DNA of 64,000 nt from Cytidiella melzeri (taxonomy: Eukaryota > Basidiomycota > Agaricomycetes > Polyporales > Irpicaceae), in assembly GCA_022592445.1 (NCBI GenBank), contig JABYQR010000243.1, positions 1 through 64,000 on the forward strand. Direction: 5' to 3'. The translations under genes and the position numbers were made by a program. The notes under the pieces were generated by a model. It did no database searches. It saw only the letters and a program-made list of their open reading frames with translations, and had not been told where the DNA came from. Shown in pieces: positions 1 to 10,689 of the stretch; the stretch's first letter is position 1; every line of letters starts with the position of its first letter.

Positions 1-1705
1 CATGTGGACTGCCTGCAGATACTTTGGCTGCATGGCAGTCAGAGAAGCAGAAGTGGGATCAGTATTTAATCAAAGTAGGTAAAGCTCCGGTACATACGGC
101 GCCCACTCGGCGAGCATCGACGGAACTGCCATGTCCGTACGAGGCTGCGAAGACAAAAGGTGAGCGAATTTGCATAGCGTTGTGCTTATCGTTGATCTCT
201 GTTGGTAGCCGCTACCCAGCAGCAGATACTGGAATCTTTGAAGAAGCGCTCTACTGAGGAGGTTCTGAAAGCCGCAAGTCTGATGGATGTAATACGTGAG
301 GGTATCGAGCTTCAAGAACTACGGTGAGCACTTCTTTACTTTGTTGTGAGCCGCCTGTGATGCCGTTCGCAGGGCCTGCATCATCACCCAATTATCTCGC
401 AAGTCGAGCGGCTTGACAGATGAGAGGATCGGAGAAATTCAAGAAGGGTTTATGAAACAGGTCAATGTTTGGAACAAGGCTGCCGAAACCAGTCTTCATA
501 TAGCAGTCGCACTTTCTATGGATGGCTTACCTCGGGAACGCAAAGCAATTGTACAGAGGGAAGTCCGTTCGAGGCACAACCTTTCAGTAGCCGCAGGTAC
601 ATCACGTAGCCAGGGGAGTCACTTCCATACTGAGCTAACTTTTCCAGACTAATTGCAGCGTTTTAGGCTCACGACGACGATGCCGATGGACCTACAGCCT
701 TGAAAACCAAATCCAGGAAGCAGAAAGCTCCGGTCGAGCCGGTTGTAGAAGAGTCTACACAAATTGGTACAAAGCGGAGTCGTGCGTGTTTAGCGGACCT
801 CTGCACCGTTGAAATACACCTTCCATCATCATACCCTCATGACGTACAAAGCCATGAAGCCCTGAAGGAAGCAGCCAAGCTCGAGAAAGCTATGCGAGAA
901 GCCGACGCAGATGACGGACTGGATGAGGTCAAGGCGCACTTGGCCACCAGTTATGGGTTGCACCTCTATCTGAAGAAGGCTACCACTCAAAACCTCAAGC
1001 TCCGTAGCAGTGGACCGGCACAGCGGATGCGGTTGGCGGTGTACGCTGCAGCTGAGGTGTACCGACGCACTCGAGCGGCCTTGGTCTTCTTAGGGATGAG
1101 TGAGGCCGACCCTACTTATCGACCTCTTAAGAAGAGCGACCTGAAGGCCTTTGTGGTGCGCGAGGAAGATCAAGCATTTGGTGACAGCAGGAACTTCAAG
1201 CAATCGTGGATCTGGGGGGATCTTTCATTCGTTGATAACGACCTCAGCGACAGCGTCAAGAATCATATTGTCGACCGTAAGTAGTGTAATCTTACTTCAA
1301 TTTATCTCTGAATCCAGTCTAGATCTACGCGTGCACTGGTGTCGTACAAAGGCAACAGCGGAACGTTGGACAGAAGAGATGGAATTGGTGATTGTCAAGA
1401 TGACCAGAACAATTTGATTTTTTGATTACTATGCCCGTCTTTGGAATCGCCGAGCTGACAAAAGCGAGTGCGAGGGCTCTGCTGCATATGCACGAAAGTG
1501 AGTACCGGCGTGAGCTCACAATGTGATTGCTGATTGTGTGCAGACAAATGTTCTCATACCGACGACTGTGGGAAGATTGTCAAACAGAGTTTGGGAAGCT
1601 TTGGCCACCCGTGGTATGTGCGTTTAGCTTTTGTGCGTCTCATGTATTGACTGTGCGCAGGTACACATCCCACGTGCACACGTCGATAACCACGATGTGG
1701 ACTAG
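1..1705 (+). pseudogene. KDZ-type transposase, 3' part, broken by one in-frame stop
   Basis: C-terminal part of a Kyakuja-Dileera-Zisupton transposase; the 5' part and CxC2-type zinc region lie outside the window. Readable exons are about 29-160, 223-325 (coiled-coil-like), 373-596, 690-1276, 1323-1499, 1546-1615 and 1661-1702, joined by GT..AG introns. Family landmarks are SWIW near 1207, the block VHWCRTKA..RWTEEMEL near 1335-1390, and a final helix YRRLWEDC..EFGKLWPP before a TAG at 1703-1705. In the conserved helix after MTRTI there is an in-frame TGA at 1415-1417 followed at once by FFDYYARLWNRRA, so the copy is probably dead. I recognise the family from its C-terminal pattern; the DDE core is not visible here. 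Confidence 0.75.
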
Positions 1706-2309
1706 TGCTTTTATGTCGCATGAAATTGGTATATTGTTCATCTTTCAGCACTGTTTTGAGCATGTTCGCGTGCGGCGACTCTGCGAGACGGTCTGTGAAT
1801 ATGCACATACAAGTGGCGCAGCACAACAATTATATCTCAGGTATAGGCCAGGTACGTGCTCACTCTCTTCATCTCATCCTTTCGCGTAAGTCCCCAAATA
1901 CTTGCCCACGCCACAAGCCATCACTTGGAGCATCAACTCGCTCGAATGCAGGCAATACAAGAGTTTGCCACTGGGCAGATCATTATTCGCTACTAAACTA
2001 CTCTGTTGTTGGGCATTTTGACGTCGAGAACGACGCTAAGCTTGCGAAACAAACGGACAACTCAGCGAGAAATTCTATGTAACCTTTCGGCGAGAAAACG
2101 ACAGATACAGATCGATAACTCCGTGACTCCTCCTCGTATGTGCCTGTGTTGAGAACCTCGCCAGGTGCGTAGTTTTCTATTTGGCGCTAAGTCCTTTGGC
2201 ACACAGAAACTCTCGCGGTTGGGTTTTTACATGCACAGTGACTCTACGACCTCAACAGAGAACCAACAACAACCTCTAGAGCTCCCCAAACTCAAGTATC
2301 AAACCAATT
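1706..2309. other. Spacer after the transposase, no supported gene
   Basis: About 600 bases. An exon-like pair can be drawn (1801-1850 and 1951-1995) that ends in a stop, but I cannot link it to any family. Nothing else is seen. Confidence 0.5.
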
Positions 2310-3703
2310 GCAGATGATCAGTACGAAGCAGGCCGTAGGAAGGAGCCCAACGACTCACTGCAACCAAGGGACGTGTTCGGACTCTAACAACGCAAAGGCG
2401 GGTAGCTGTGGAATGAATCAGGGGGGACAGGCTTGGGAGGCCCAGCAGGCTGTCGAGACTGCGTTACCAAACATCTGCAACGTAAGTCCAGTCCTAGCCT
2501 CACCGCCTGCTGCTCTATTTTCACGCGTAATTGACGGCTTTTGTGTCCTGCTCACGTCGTACCAACTCAAAACACCACGGTACGTTCTGCTTACTGGTTA
2601 CCTACTCACCGTTAGCCCCTCCGCGTCCCGACGACGTAGCTGGTCTGACGAGGGACTGAATGGGAGAGTCAGCAGCTCGCGGCTCTGCGCCTTGAAGACG
2701 TTGTCGATTGGGTAAAAGAGCTGGCTAGTCAGGATGTGCAATGGGCATGATTTGTCAAATAATCTACTAAGCGTACTCTAATGTATTCAAACGCTCTCTA
2801 CAACGTTGACTAAGACCCCAAGCGGGCCATGAACCTCTGGTACTACTGTCGAGCTCCCAGGAGTGCATTCCGGACGTTCCATGATGCAACAATGCTGCGT
2901 CTGGAGCTTCGTGAAAGTACAGATACCCTATATATTGACAAGTACTGATCAGTGTCCGACGCCGACGCGACGTCGGTGACATTTGCGTACCTCTCTAAAT
3001 CTCATCCCACCACCAAGCTCTCCTCTGAATCAGTCCGCAATACCTCGGTCGCAAGACACTGCCGATCAAGAGAGCCGACGCAGAGTTGCTCACCCGCGAG
3101 GATTTGCAGTATGACCTTCTGTACTTCATCTTTGCCGACCCGACACAGGCGTTTGTCGACTCGATGGCCCCCGGAAAGCCACTTGTTAACTTTTGTGATC
3201 TCTACGTGAACGCCTTGTTTAACTCAAGCAAATGCTCCAAGGTGCTCAAGGACAATATGGTTGACACCCCCGAGTTTGCCATCGAGTTTGCCAAGATTGC
3301 TCTGTTGACAAACGTCGGTAGGATCAATACCACGATGGCTTGTGCGCTCAAAAGTGTCTCATCCATCATGTCTCAGTACTGATCATCAGTTCCCTTTGCA
3401 CAGTCTTCCCTGAGATGAAGACTGCTTTGCGAAGCTATCATCCCGTTCCATCCCTTCAAAAGTCCGATGGCAACCTACAGGATGCTCCTCGTATCAAAAA
3501 TTGTCTCAACGCCGCCCTATTACCGTTCGAATTCAAGACAACGCCTCCTGCAACACCTTCCAACATACAAGAGAAGGCGGTAAGGGCCCCTCCCGTCCCT
3601 TTGTTGTGCCTGTCACTAACAGTCCATTCAGCGAAACAGTCAAATCCCACCTACCAGCGTGGTCAATCTTATCTTTGTTCTGTTTAATGCCTCGCATGCT
3701 CTG
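2310..3703 (+). CDS. Ies1-like protein (INO80 chromatin-remodelling complex), partial or decayed
   Basis: Three exons are clear: 3034-3341, 3404-3579 and 3632-3703. Landmarks are LPIKRADAELLTREDLQYD, CSKVLKDNMVDTPEFAIEFA, NVGRINTTMAFFPEMKTALR, DGNLQDAPRIKN and PPTSVVNLIFVL, the pattern I associate with the conserved N-terminal domain of fungal INO80 subunit 1 (Ies1). The 3342-3403 intron is phase 1 and joins TTMA to FFPEM cleanly. Upstream, 2310-2390 (AGRRKEPNDSLQPRDVFG, then QRRRVAVE after a frame change) and 2654-2746 (LRLEDVVDWVKELASQDV) may be the N terminus. After 3703 the protein is lost, so the gene looks truncated at its 3' end. The family name is moderately certain; function in INO80 is by family. 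Confidence 0.6.
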
Positions 3704-3894
3704 GTGAGAAGGAACGGAAATGCGTCAGTTGTCATGCACCTGACACCCAGTGTACTGTCTAGCAATTAACCCTGCTGCACTTCGAGCCTCCCGTCGAGTT
3801 CCTTCACCTGTGTCTGCCGATCAACCTGTCTTCTGTATCGCGTGCAAAGCCTTTCCTATCGCTGATCTTCCACTATCTCTCCGTTCGACTGGCC
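3704..3894. other. Remnant 3' region of the Ies1-like gene
   Basis: No complete exon can be defined. A short reading around 3829-3870 (PVFCIACKAFPIADLP) could be a last exon with a CxxC pair. Otherwise it is a bridge to the 198-bp repeat that follows. Confidence 0.3.
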
Positions 3895-4092
3895 GTAGAT
3901 GACATCCGGGTTACCCTGACGTCATTCGCCTCGCCTTTTGGCTTTCATCACTCCTGTCTCACTCTCATTGTTCGCCGTCCTTGCCGCTTCCTCTTGAAAT
4001 TTTTTGTTCGCTGGTAATTTCCTTTTATATACAAAACATTCCTACCACCTACCGCTAACGCAATAGTAATACCTTTCGTTTGCTAGTAGCTC
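3895..4092 (+). repeat. 198-bp dispersed repeat R, copy 1
   Basis: Nearly the same sequence and exactly the same length as 19035-19232, same strand; both run from GTAGATGAC to GCTAGTAGCTC. Each copy follows a decayed multi-exon gene and precedes a region holding a secreted-protein gene. It contains a TATATACAAAAC stretch. No ORF; it may be a shared 3'-UTR or transposon end. Confidence 0.7.
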
Positions 4093-4167
4093 GCCAGATT
4101 TGGTTCAGGGGCTTAGCAACAGATCTTAGACCCTCATAATGTTGAACCAGTACTTTACATGATCCAT

Positions 4168-4180
4168 AAGATATATAAAG
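4168..4180 (+). promoter_or_regulatory. TATA box of the secreted-protein pseudogene
   Basis: The string AAGATATATAAAG lies about 470 bp upstream of the ATG at 4644. A near-identical element (reverse of 20281-20297) precedes the paralogous gene at 19504-19950. Between this box and the ATG are three diverged, tandemly repeated leader segments (about 4236-4340, 4341-4490, 4490-4600), each containing GGTAAGT and ending in a TAG or CAG acceptor, so the 5' UTR probably holds several introns. Confidence 0.55.
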
Positions 4181-4643
4181 TCCCTCTCCTCCATTCACAT
4201 ACCTCAGAACATCCCATCTGTCCAAAGCTTCATTGTTCCACAGCTGGTCAAAGTCACTAGCTGGTAAGTGCTTTGTTGTCTGGATTAAATTTGCCTAGTG
4301 GCACTGTTTTAAGAAATCATTCATACAACTATCTTGTACCATCACACATCTGCATTGCTCTAGGTCACTTTGTTGTTCTGGTGCTGGTTGGTAAGTACCT
4401 TTTTGTCTGTACAGTACATCATGTTTGCTTTTGGTCACTGTACTAATAAGTTGTTCTTAGAGCTATTTCATACCATAGCACACCTCTGTTGCTACAAGTC
4501 CAGGTCTGTTTGCTGCCTTAGCACTGGTTGGTAAGTACATTGTTGTGCCTGTTGCCCTATTTTTAGGCTACCTTCACTGAGTTGTTTTTACAGCTAGCTG
4601 CCTTACCAGATCCTTTCATTTGCCTTCAACATTCTGAATCCTC

Positions 4644-5015
4644 ATGTGGTCTCCAACCTATCTTCTTTTGTTCTCTGCTATCACTGTGTCTGCTTTTCCA
4701 TAAAGCAGTAACAGGACCTGCCTGTCAAGTTTCTCTGAAAATCTTGACTGCTTGGCAAGACAGACAACCAGCACAGACAGCCTTTCCAGTCCAGTGCTTG
4801 TCATACGGGCAGGAGGGTTCAAACATTCCACAAAACTACCCAAAGAAGTACTGAACGCCCAGAAGATTTTGAGCATCATAAAGGACAAGGATCAATTCTA
4901 CCGTCTATTGGAAGAAGTGAGGTTTTTGAATGTTGCTCCTAAAGGGTATAGAGAAAAGGCTGCATGGGACTACATGCAACATGCAAAGATTCTGAACCCT
5001 CACCTGGAAGATTGA
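4644..5015 (+). pseudogene. Small secreted protein, broken by a stop after the signal peptide
   Basis: The ATG at 4644 opens a signal peptide (MWSPTYLLLFSAITVSAFP). An in-frame TAA at 4701-4703 follows, and the frame then stays open to 5015, ending AKILNPHLED. The DNA around the cleavage site (ACTGTGTCTGCxxxTCCATA) matches the gene at 19504-19950, where the corresponding codon is Tyr (TAC). The remaining mature part, rich in Lys/Glu with a likely helix LPKEVLNAQKILSIIKDKD, has no clear similarity to that paralogue. The TTTTTACAG acceptor just before CTAGCTGC at 4594 also matches the paralogue's leader. No known domain; function unknown. A recoded or misread codon would make it intact. Confidence 0.5.
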
Positions 5016-5544
5016 CAATTTACAGTGCATCAAATCATTTATCCAAATGGTGATGATGATTTGAGTGAATAGAGAAAACATTGTGTCACTATGCTAATTG
5101 TATCTACATTGTGTACTGTAGTTCAGTGACATTGTAGCCAAGACATGCATTAAACTAGCATTAGCAAGGCCGGCAAGCAGCAAGTACAATTCCTGAAGAT
5201 TAAATGAAAAACTACCTTTTGAGCCAGATTACTAAGTAAACTTGGTGCTGGTAGCAGCCTGAACAAGTAATTTTGTTGGGAATAGCTTCTTCAATGATTA
5301 ATGTATCACTGCAGAGCCAATAGCCCGTGAATTTCGCCGGTCAAACGTGTTAGAGAAGTGGATTCGCACGATAAGGAGTTGAATGTCGGCAAAAGTTGAT
5401 ATCGAGCGAATATCGCGGGGCGGGCGTTAAAATGACCTCGTTCGACTCGGAGCGTGAAATTTGCGCGACAAGGGGTATTTTCAACAACACGCTGAGTTCA
5501 GCAGGTGAATTTCACTGCTTCAGACGACCACCATCCTCTCGCAA

Positions 5545-7399
5545 GTGAATTTATTCGCTGCGTTGAGTCTGTACGACAACGGAAACGACATTACGGCCAC
5601 CAGACGGCGACGACAACCTCAACAACAACTAACATCTCTGCTACTCACTACCCACCACTCACTGCTTGACTCACTTCGCGACAACCACCACTCTGCAACC
5701 ACGACCTCGACTCTGGCGAACACATCATAAATCCACACACCGCACTACCGTCTTTGGTTTCTAAAGTCCAAATATCACCCAACACCTGTTTTTCCCCCTT
5801 CCTTTCTCTAATCACTCATCTCCTTCCCTCTCCTCCTCGTCCAACAGTGCCAACGCCCCTGAGCCCATCACCCGCTAGGACTGAGAGCTTGCAACTAGAC
5901 CCCAGGAGAGCTACTAGGGCCTTTCAAGTGAGTATATGCGTTGCTTCTGTCCTAGTATTACATTGCTGACTCAAAACAACTACTCTGTAACCTTCGTCGG
6001 CGAGCGAGACAGACGGTCCCAGCTCTATTCCTACTCCGCCACCTTCGTCGGTAAGTGAGAGTGATGCTCCTAGCTCGATCCCTACTCCGCCACCTTCGTC
6101 GGCGAGCGAGACAGACGGTCCTAGCTCAATCGCTACTCCGCCACCTTCATCGGCGAGCGCAACCTCTACAGACACAGAATCAGGAGGCCTCCTGTCCAGT
6201 ATTGTGTCTGTACTTTCCAGCGTGTTTGACTCGCCGCCTCCTTCCAGCTCGCCGACCTCGGACAGTGCAACCTCGACCGTGGTGATCACTACGGTTTCTT
6301 CAGACACCGTCACAGACTCCCCTACGTCCATTATAATCACTTACGGCTACTTCAGACAGCGTCACAGTCTCCCCTACGTCCATTGGGGATACGTCATCTT
6401 TCTCGTCTTTCTCGTTCTCGATTCCCACCAGCATCTCAATTCCTTTCTCCATACTCCCCTCTTCTGTTTCTGATGTAACATCTACACAAGCTTCATCGGC
6501 GTCAACAACGGATTCGGGAGCCCAGTCTCAGCCCACCTCGAACACGCAGACTCAGTCGAGCTCTGAAAGCCAGAGCCAGTTCACGTCTCAGACTGGTTCC
6601 AGCGCATCGACACAGACTGATTCAGGTGTCACGACAGCGCAGGCTAATCGTGACGCAGACGCTACCACGTCCATCACACCCACGGGTACGCAAAACGGAG
6701 GTGTCGGCGAATTTCCTGAAGGTCTCACTATGGAGGAGCTGGCCGCGCAGTTCCATGTGTTACAAGGTGTGTCTCCGCTGTCGTGTGCCCACATGAACTC
6801 GCAGTCCTGATACATATGTGCGTTGTACAGCCCAGATGGCTCGGTTCACGGCGCCGACCACACATGACGCAGGCGCTGCCATCATCAACACGCAGCGCCT
6901 TGTGTTACCCTCACTCACATGCGCTCCAAACTCCGTCCCCAAGCCGAAAGGGAGTGCTGGTGGTGGCCAGCGCGGATACCATCTGAAGGCGGCCATGGGC
7001 CTCACTGGGCACGAAGGGGCAAAAAATAATAATATGATATTGGTACGTCGCGCGCGCATTTTGTCATCGTTGCAACGTTTGCTGATGTTTCACTCTGGGC
7101 AACTGTGCGCGAGCTTGTGCACGCTGCACAGTTGGACCTCTCGCGTCCTTACCGCTGTGTCAGTGCCGAGGATTTAAGCAAGATCTTTGTGTCGGTAAGT
7201 ACGCATCCTTCTGTTCATCATTGTATGACCCTGACTCTATCTATAGGCTCGTCGCATTCACTCATACCTTGAGCGCTTCGAGGGCGATTGGGCGACAGCG
7301 GCCATTGTGAAGCAGTTCATGAGTAGTGCTCGTCGCTACGGCAAACAGATGCAATACTTTGGACAGGCCGATGACAACTGCAATTCCAACGTCATGTAG
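5545..7399 (+). CDS. Ser/Thr/Pro-rich protein carried by the CACTA-like element
   Basis: A multi-exon gene fills the element. The N-terminal half (about 5930-6350) has three and a half 17-residue repeats of the type PSSASETDGPSSIPTPP, followed by Ser/Thr/Gln-rich sequence to about 6700. A shift of frame is needed near 6345, where a 50-bp segment is duplicated. A conserved-looking part follows: FPEGLTMEELAAQFHVLQ near 6715-6770, then 6836-7039 (AGGGQRGYHLKAAMGLTGHEG), and the last exons about 7112-7193 (LVHAAQLDLSRPYRCVSAEDLSKIFVS) and 7248-7399 (ARRIHSYLERFEGDWATAAIV..RYGKQMQYF), split by a 54-bp intron. No named domain is recognised. It could be a captured host gene or the element's own accessory gene. 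Exon borders are provisional. Confidence 0.5.
5991..6160 (+). repeat. 51-bp tandem repeat coding a 17-residue Pro/Ser unit
   Basis: Units at 5991-6041, 6042-6092 and 6093-6143 plus a partial unit. Each begins CCTTCGTCGG and ends CCGCCA. The second unit differs most. The length is a multiple of three, so copy number can change without shifting frame. Confidence 0.85.
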
Positions 7400-8399
7400 C
7401 GAAGTTGTCCGAGTCGTCCGTGTCCGCTACCCTATCTTTTCGCTGTTGTAGCAGTAGAAAATATAATTGATGTTTTGCCTGCTTTACTGCTGAATTTACA
7501 CATAAGGTCTGACCGACTTTTGGGCCATATCCTGCAATAGCTACCTGTCTAAATGCACAAGATAATATGTTGAAGGAACCAGGTTAAATTATTGCTCGAA
7601 AAGCTGGTGAATTCACGCTCGTGTCTATCAGGTGAATCTGTCGGGCGAAAGGCGCAATCTATCGTGCGAACTTCTACTGTTGTTTTCGCGCGTCATTCGG
7701 GGGTCACAACTCGATTAACTGCTCAAAATCCTCGTTCGTTAGGGGCATTTTCACGCTTGTACGTCAAGCGAAAATACCCTGTGATGAACGACACAGTGTA
7801 TAGTAATTTGGTGGTTTGTCTCCACTGGAGCACACAATATTCATGAAAAATAAGGGAGTATGCTGTCTTGTTTGAAGTGCAACAATGGGTGTGAGTACAG
7901 AATTGAAACAAGTTTGTGGAGTAGAGCATGGAGATAAAGATTGTTTGACATGCATCTTCTTCTTAATGGCGTTGAACTATGTTAATTAATCTAGATACAA
8001 TTTGGTAAACTGCAGGAGCAGAGCTACAAGTGATTTTGTTATTGATAGCAAATTGAATGAATCATATAGCATGAAATAGTTAATTGCACCTGTGACTTTG
8101 TTATCACAAAGAACCTCAGTAAACAATTTTGTTCCTGGTAAGGACCTTGCCAAGCCATCTGGTCATCAATCTTGACTGTATTACAGGCATTTGCTATTGG
8201 TGACACCTTTGATAGGCAACTTGATCTAGGATAAAAAGGACTGTACTACAAATAATAAGTTTGGTTGCAGGAAAACAAGCCATACATTGATGAGGGTAGT
8301 CATCAATGGTGGCAAGGGGCTTCATATATCTTATCATGAATCTTGTGCAGTGTTCACTGCTGATGAGAGAAAATTGCTTGCTTAAGAAATGAAGGGCTT

Positions 8400-9130
8400 G
8401 ATATCCTGTTGAGGTATGAACTGCCTCATCTCCATTGAAACTGCCACAGGCTGTGTTCTGATTGTAACTCCTGCTTATAGAGCCACTAGTGGTTGTGAAG
8501 CTGTGTGAAAGAATCAAAGGCAGTGCTCTGTGGTGATGCAACCGTGTCCTGTGGATGTCTGAACTGCCTCAGCCCCACTAGAACTGCCTGATGTATGAAC
8601 TGCCTCATCTCCATTGAAACTGCCACAGGCTGTGTTCTGATTGTAACTCCTGCTTATAGAGCAACTAGTGGTTGTGAAACTTTGTGGAACAATCAAATGC
8701 AGTGCTTGCTGCTGATTGAACTATGTCCTGTTGATTTCTGAACTACCTCAGCCCCACTGGAACTGCCACAGGCTGTGCTCTGATTGTAACTCCTGCTTAT
8801 AGAGCAACTGGTGGTTGTGAAACTGTACGGAAGAATCAAAGGCAGTGCTCTATGGTGATGCAACCATGGCCTGTTGATGTCTGGACTGCCTCAGCCCCAT
8901 CAGAACTGCCACAGGCCACAGGCTATGTTCTGAATTTAACTCCTCCTTAGAGAGCAACTAATGGTGGTAAAACTTTGTGCAACAATCCAATGCAGTGCTT
9001 GCTGCTGACGCAACCATGTACTGTTGATGTCTGAACTGCCTCACCCCATTGGAACTGCTACAGGCTGTGTTCTGGTTGTAATTCCTGCTTAGAGAGCGAC
9101 TAACAGTTGTGAAACTTTGTGAAACAATCA
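8400..9130 (-). repeat. Helitron-internal tandem array, period about 150 bp
   Basis: Five or six diverged units with recurring strings GAACTGCC, CACAGGCTGTG, TTAGAGAGCAACTA or TATAGAGCAACTA, and TGTGAAACT. The same array is found at 37550-38230, 14530-15210, 20985-21400 and 22180-22850. Its translations give many similar 60-70 residue ORFs that I regard as non-coding. Confidence 0.8.
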
Positions 9131-9393
9131 GATACAGTACTCACCACTAATGCAGCCACAAATTTACATTGTCCAAGAATGTAGGGATTGAGATTTGGTA
9201 GTTAGCTTCCAAAGTACTGGTAACTCTTGCTCAAAGCCAATACTATGTGTGGCATGTCTTCTAATTATATTCCTTGTTTAGAGAGCAAGCAATGTCTGTA
9301 GACTGCTGCACATGTACCTGACCAGAATTTGACATCATAGCAAGAGTGCAGTTTGAATCTGAGTCTGAGTGACCTTTTTCAGTAGACAGGCCA

Positions 9394-9792
9394 CACTGGG
9401 TAACCACAGCCCAATTTCCGGTGGAAAAACATGAGAAATACGTGAGAAAAAATGGCGATTTTACAATACCTTCTTGTAGCAGAAATAGCGCCGAAAAACA
9501 CTGAATATTTCATCTTGTTTTTCTTGTGAGCAAATGGATGAAAAAGTGGCTTTTTTCTCAATGCGTTTTTCCGGCCTTTTGGTGACGCTCCGTTTAGGCA
9601 TCACCAAAAGGCCGGGAAAACGCATTGAGCAAAAAGCCACTTTTTCATCCATTTGCTCACAAGAAAAACAAGATGAAATATTCAGTGTTTTTCGGCGCTA
9701 TTTCTGCTACAAGAAGGTACCGTAAAATCGCCATTTTTTCTCACGTATTTCTCATGTTTTTCCACCGGAAATTGGGCCGTGGTTACCCAGTG
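9394..9792. mobile_element. 399-bp foldback MITE with CACTG termini
   Basis: The whole insert is a nearly perfect palindrome: the left half from CACTGGGTAACCAC reads the same as the reverse complement of the right half, with a short unpaired centre near 9593. It is flanked by CCA at 9391-9393 and 9793-9795, and the empty site AGGCCATAAC with one CCA is present at 38501-38510 in copy H3. CACTG ends and a 3-bp duplication suggest a CACTA-derived MITE. It encodes nothing. As RNA or single strand it would form a hairpin of about 195 bp. Confidence 0.9.
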
Positions 9793-10146
9793 CCATAACA
9801 AGCTCAATTCCGCTTCAATTGACAGCATGTTTGTACCAGGATGTTGCCACAAGGTAGGGATATCTAATGGTGTATGGTATGTACAGATTTGTACCCATAT
9901 TCAGTCTCTAAAACTCCAAAACTGCATTTTGGTTGGCAAGTGATCTGATACAAAGTTATAATGGGCTGATAACAAGCCCAGTGTGATGCCATCAGGTGTA
10001 TTCATTGTTTTGTTATTGACATTGTTACTGTCTGTATTTTGCCATCAAATTCCCACACTTTGGGGCCAAAAAGGTCACATCTGAAAAGGCATCAATGTGC
10101 TGGAGCACACTGGGACAATTCCTCTTCATTGTTCAAGAATTGTAAC

Positions 10147-10358
10147 ATCATCAACGGAGCGTAAGAATACAAAGCCGAGACGTACAGGTTGTGCCAAAAA
10201 GCTTCAGCATTACATACGTTGGAAAGGCTGAGGACTGAACAATGACACGTGGGAACCTCTAGAAAGCGTCACACACAGTCAAGAAGCAATCAAGAAATTC
10301 TACAACAATCATCCCAAGCTGTATGCTCAGCTACAATCTACTGTGTATAAGTTATGAA
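10147..10358 (+). pseudogene. Ty3/gypsy integrase chromodomain fragment
   Basis: From 10166 the frame reads KKLQHYIRWKG, an in-frame TGA at 10231, then GLNNDTWEPLESVTHSQEA and KKFYNNHPKLYAQLQ, ending in a stop. This is the chromodomain that ends many fungal gypsy integrases (pattern KWKGxxxxxDTWEP..LxxxxExIxxFY). It is a 3' remnant of a different lineage from the gypsy copies at 51-64 kb and abuts the end of Helitron H1. Confidence 0.7.
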
Positions 10359-10630
10359 CAACACACCAAGGATCATCCACAATCCAATTACACAACTGAG
10401 GAGGGTACGGACTAGACTACCGTCAGCCAACGAAGTGATAACCCCGTCAAGGTTGTTGCTAGAAGCCGCTAGAGTCACTCAGAACTGCTTAGGCACCCTC
10501 TTGACAATGGTGAAAAAGTGGACTCAATGACCAAGGTGTTTGTTCAAAACTCTTTGCGCAGAGTTCAAAGCAAGAGATGCGCCCTCTGTCTGTGATGCAC
10601 TGATGCACTCCTTTCCTTATCTGTGTATCA
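10359..10630. other. Spacer, no supported gene
   Basis: AT-balanced sequence between the gypsy fragment and the Helitron end at 10631; a few short ORFs with no recognisable content. Confidence 0.4.
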
Positions 10631-10689
10631 CTAGTGTTAGCAGGGCCGGCAAGCGGCAAGTACGATTCCTGAAGACTTGATAAATTTCT

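Larger units (their letters stand above)
5307..7798 (+). mobile_element. 2.49-kb CACTG..CAGTG element (CACTA-like) in Helitron H1
   Basis: The insertion begins CACTG and ends CAGTG and is flanked by TAT at 5304-5306 and 7799-7801. The same site is uninterrupted in two other Helitron copies (around 36931 and 21557), where a single TAT is present. CACT termini with a 3-bp duplication fit the CACTA/EnSpm group. The outer 200 bp on both sides carry related subterminal motifs (GTGAATTTCGC, GGGTATTTTC), but the terminal inverted repeats themselves are short and imperfect. It encodes no transposase; its cargo is the gene at 5545-7399. Non-autonomous. Confidence 0.75.
5155..10147 (-). mobile_element. 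Helitron copy H1, interrupted by two DNA elements
   Basis: On the minus strand the element ends in CTAG at 5158-5155 followed by a T, the Helitron 3' terminus and target preference. The terminal 150 bp are shared with copies ending at 10631, 15975, 21408 and 36801. Removing 5307-7801 and 9394-9795 leaves about 2.1 kb collinear with 36801-38862. It has no convincing coding capacity; most of 8400-9130 is a tandem array with a period of about 150 bp. The shared end at 10147 shows no TC, so the true 5' terminus is unresolved. Non-autonomous copy. Confidence 0.75.

Noticed and set aside
8194..8696. Frames of 60-119 residues with HHHRALPLIL and TTTSxSISR peptides in the Helitron arrays
   Set aside because: They recur only because the 150-bp repeat is open by chance; no start context, no conservation beyond the DNA repeat.
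8400..9130. CRISPR-like array
   Set aside because: Units are about 150 bp, diverged throughout, with no constant repeat and unique spacers; the genome is fungal.
9379..9725. Overlapping 60-63 residue frames on both strands
   Set aside because: They are the two halves of the palindromic MITE and mirror each other.
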